DNA of 64,000 bases from CANRPC01 sp964456095 (GTDB lineage: Bacteria; Bacillota_I; Bacilli_A; RFN20; CAG-449), in assembly GCA_964456095.1 (NCBI GenBank), contig CAYVZF010000001.1, positions 24,454 through 88,453 of the forward strand, in the 5' to 3' direction. Below are positions 63,968-64,000 of the stretch, piece after piece (within the stretch, counting starts at the first letter, position 1; each line of letters begins with the position of its first letter). A model generated the notes under the pieces. That model was not told the DNA's origin. It ran no database searches and saw only the letters and a program-made list of their open reading frames with translations. Made by a program: the position numbers and the translations under genes.

Positions 63968-64000
63968 GATTATTACTTAAATTCGGTAATAATCTTTTTT
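63968..64000 (+). terminator. Terminator after the second fakB
   Basis: GATTATTAC (63968-63976) pairs with GTAATAATC (63986-63994), followed by T6 at the window edge. Confidence 0.85.

Noticed and set aside
1..64000. tRNA or rRNA genes
   Set aside because: No TTCGA-type arm with flanking stems and no rRNA signature sequences were found in the gaps by eye.

Overview
The window looks like one scaffold of an uncultured, very AT-rich member of the Bacillota (class Bacilli, near the Erysipelotrichales/RF39/RFN20-type gut lineages). The evidence is GC content of roughly 27-30% by eye, Bacillus-like gene order around the origin, strong AGGAGG-type ribosome binding sites, many lipoproteins and a FabK-type enoyl reductase. 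TGA is a stop codon (tatD, rnmV), so this is the standard bacterial code and not the mycoplasma code. A run of 100 N at 33411-33510 marks a scaffold gap, as in a metagenome assembly.

Layout. (1) 1-10 kb is an accessory island for pectin use. A minus-strand operon (GLUG-repeat lipoprotein, SGNH acetylesterase lipoprotein, a 42-aa peptide, a surface protein) sits behind a promoter whose -10 region is overlapped by a perfect CcpA (cre) site. A pectate lyase lipoprotein lies upstream of it. Between them is a gene joining an excisionase-like HTH, an AAA-ATPase and a PD-(D/E)XK nuclease, with ~115-bp direct repeats on both sides, followed by a papain-like peptidase gene. (2) 10-12 kb holds pepT, a small membrane protein and tadA. 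(3) 12-31 kb is the replication-origin core: SRP RNA, serS with a serine T-box, gyrA, gyrB, recF, an S4 protein, a very unusual UvrD-Pif1 double helicase, dnaN, dnaA, and oriC on both sides of dnaA. Divergently run rpmH, rnpA, yidC, khpB/jag, mnmE, tatD, rnmV, rsmA. (4) 32-36 kb holds a truncated lipoprotein, the gap, yabG (a sporulation protease in Bacillus), ispE, fabK and fabZ. (5) 36-37 kb is a scar of two abutting gene fragments. (6) 37-49 kb holds membrane and lipid genes: an O-methyltransferase, an alpha/beta hydrolase, fakA, a GPH symporter, fakB, plsC, a DUF1846 protein, a second SGNH lipoprotein, and a DUF368-RsuA fusion. (7) 49-64 kb holds pth, mfd, rqcP, a two-component system, a candidate structured RNA, an M29 aminopeptidase, an iron alcohol dehydrogenase, a degenerate M50-like membrane protein, a Ca-type P-ATPase and a second fakB.

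How the parts fit. The pectin island would cut homogalacturonan and remove acetyl groups at the cell surface under catabolite control. FakA plus two DegV/FakB proteins, PlsC, FabK and FabZ suggest use of exogenous fatty acids combined with type II elongation. The rest is housekeeping in the order known from Bacillus subtilis. Departures from that order are the double helicase between dnaN and yaaA, the gene fusion at 48-49.7 kb and the repeat-flanked nuclease gene. The most unusual signals are the UvrD-Pif1 protein, the HTH-ATPase-nuclease cassette with covarying repeat hairpins, the DUF368-RsuA fusion with an internal start, a three-hairpin RNA candidate at 56.3 kb, and strong over-representation of the palindrome CCGCGG in an AT-rich genome.
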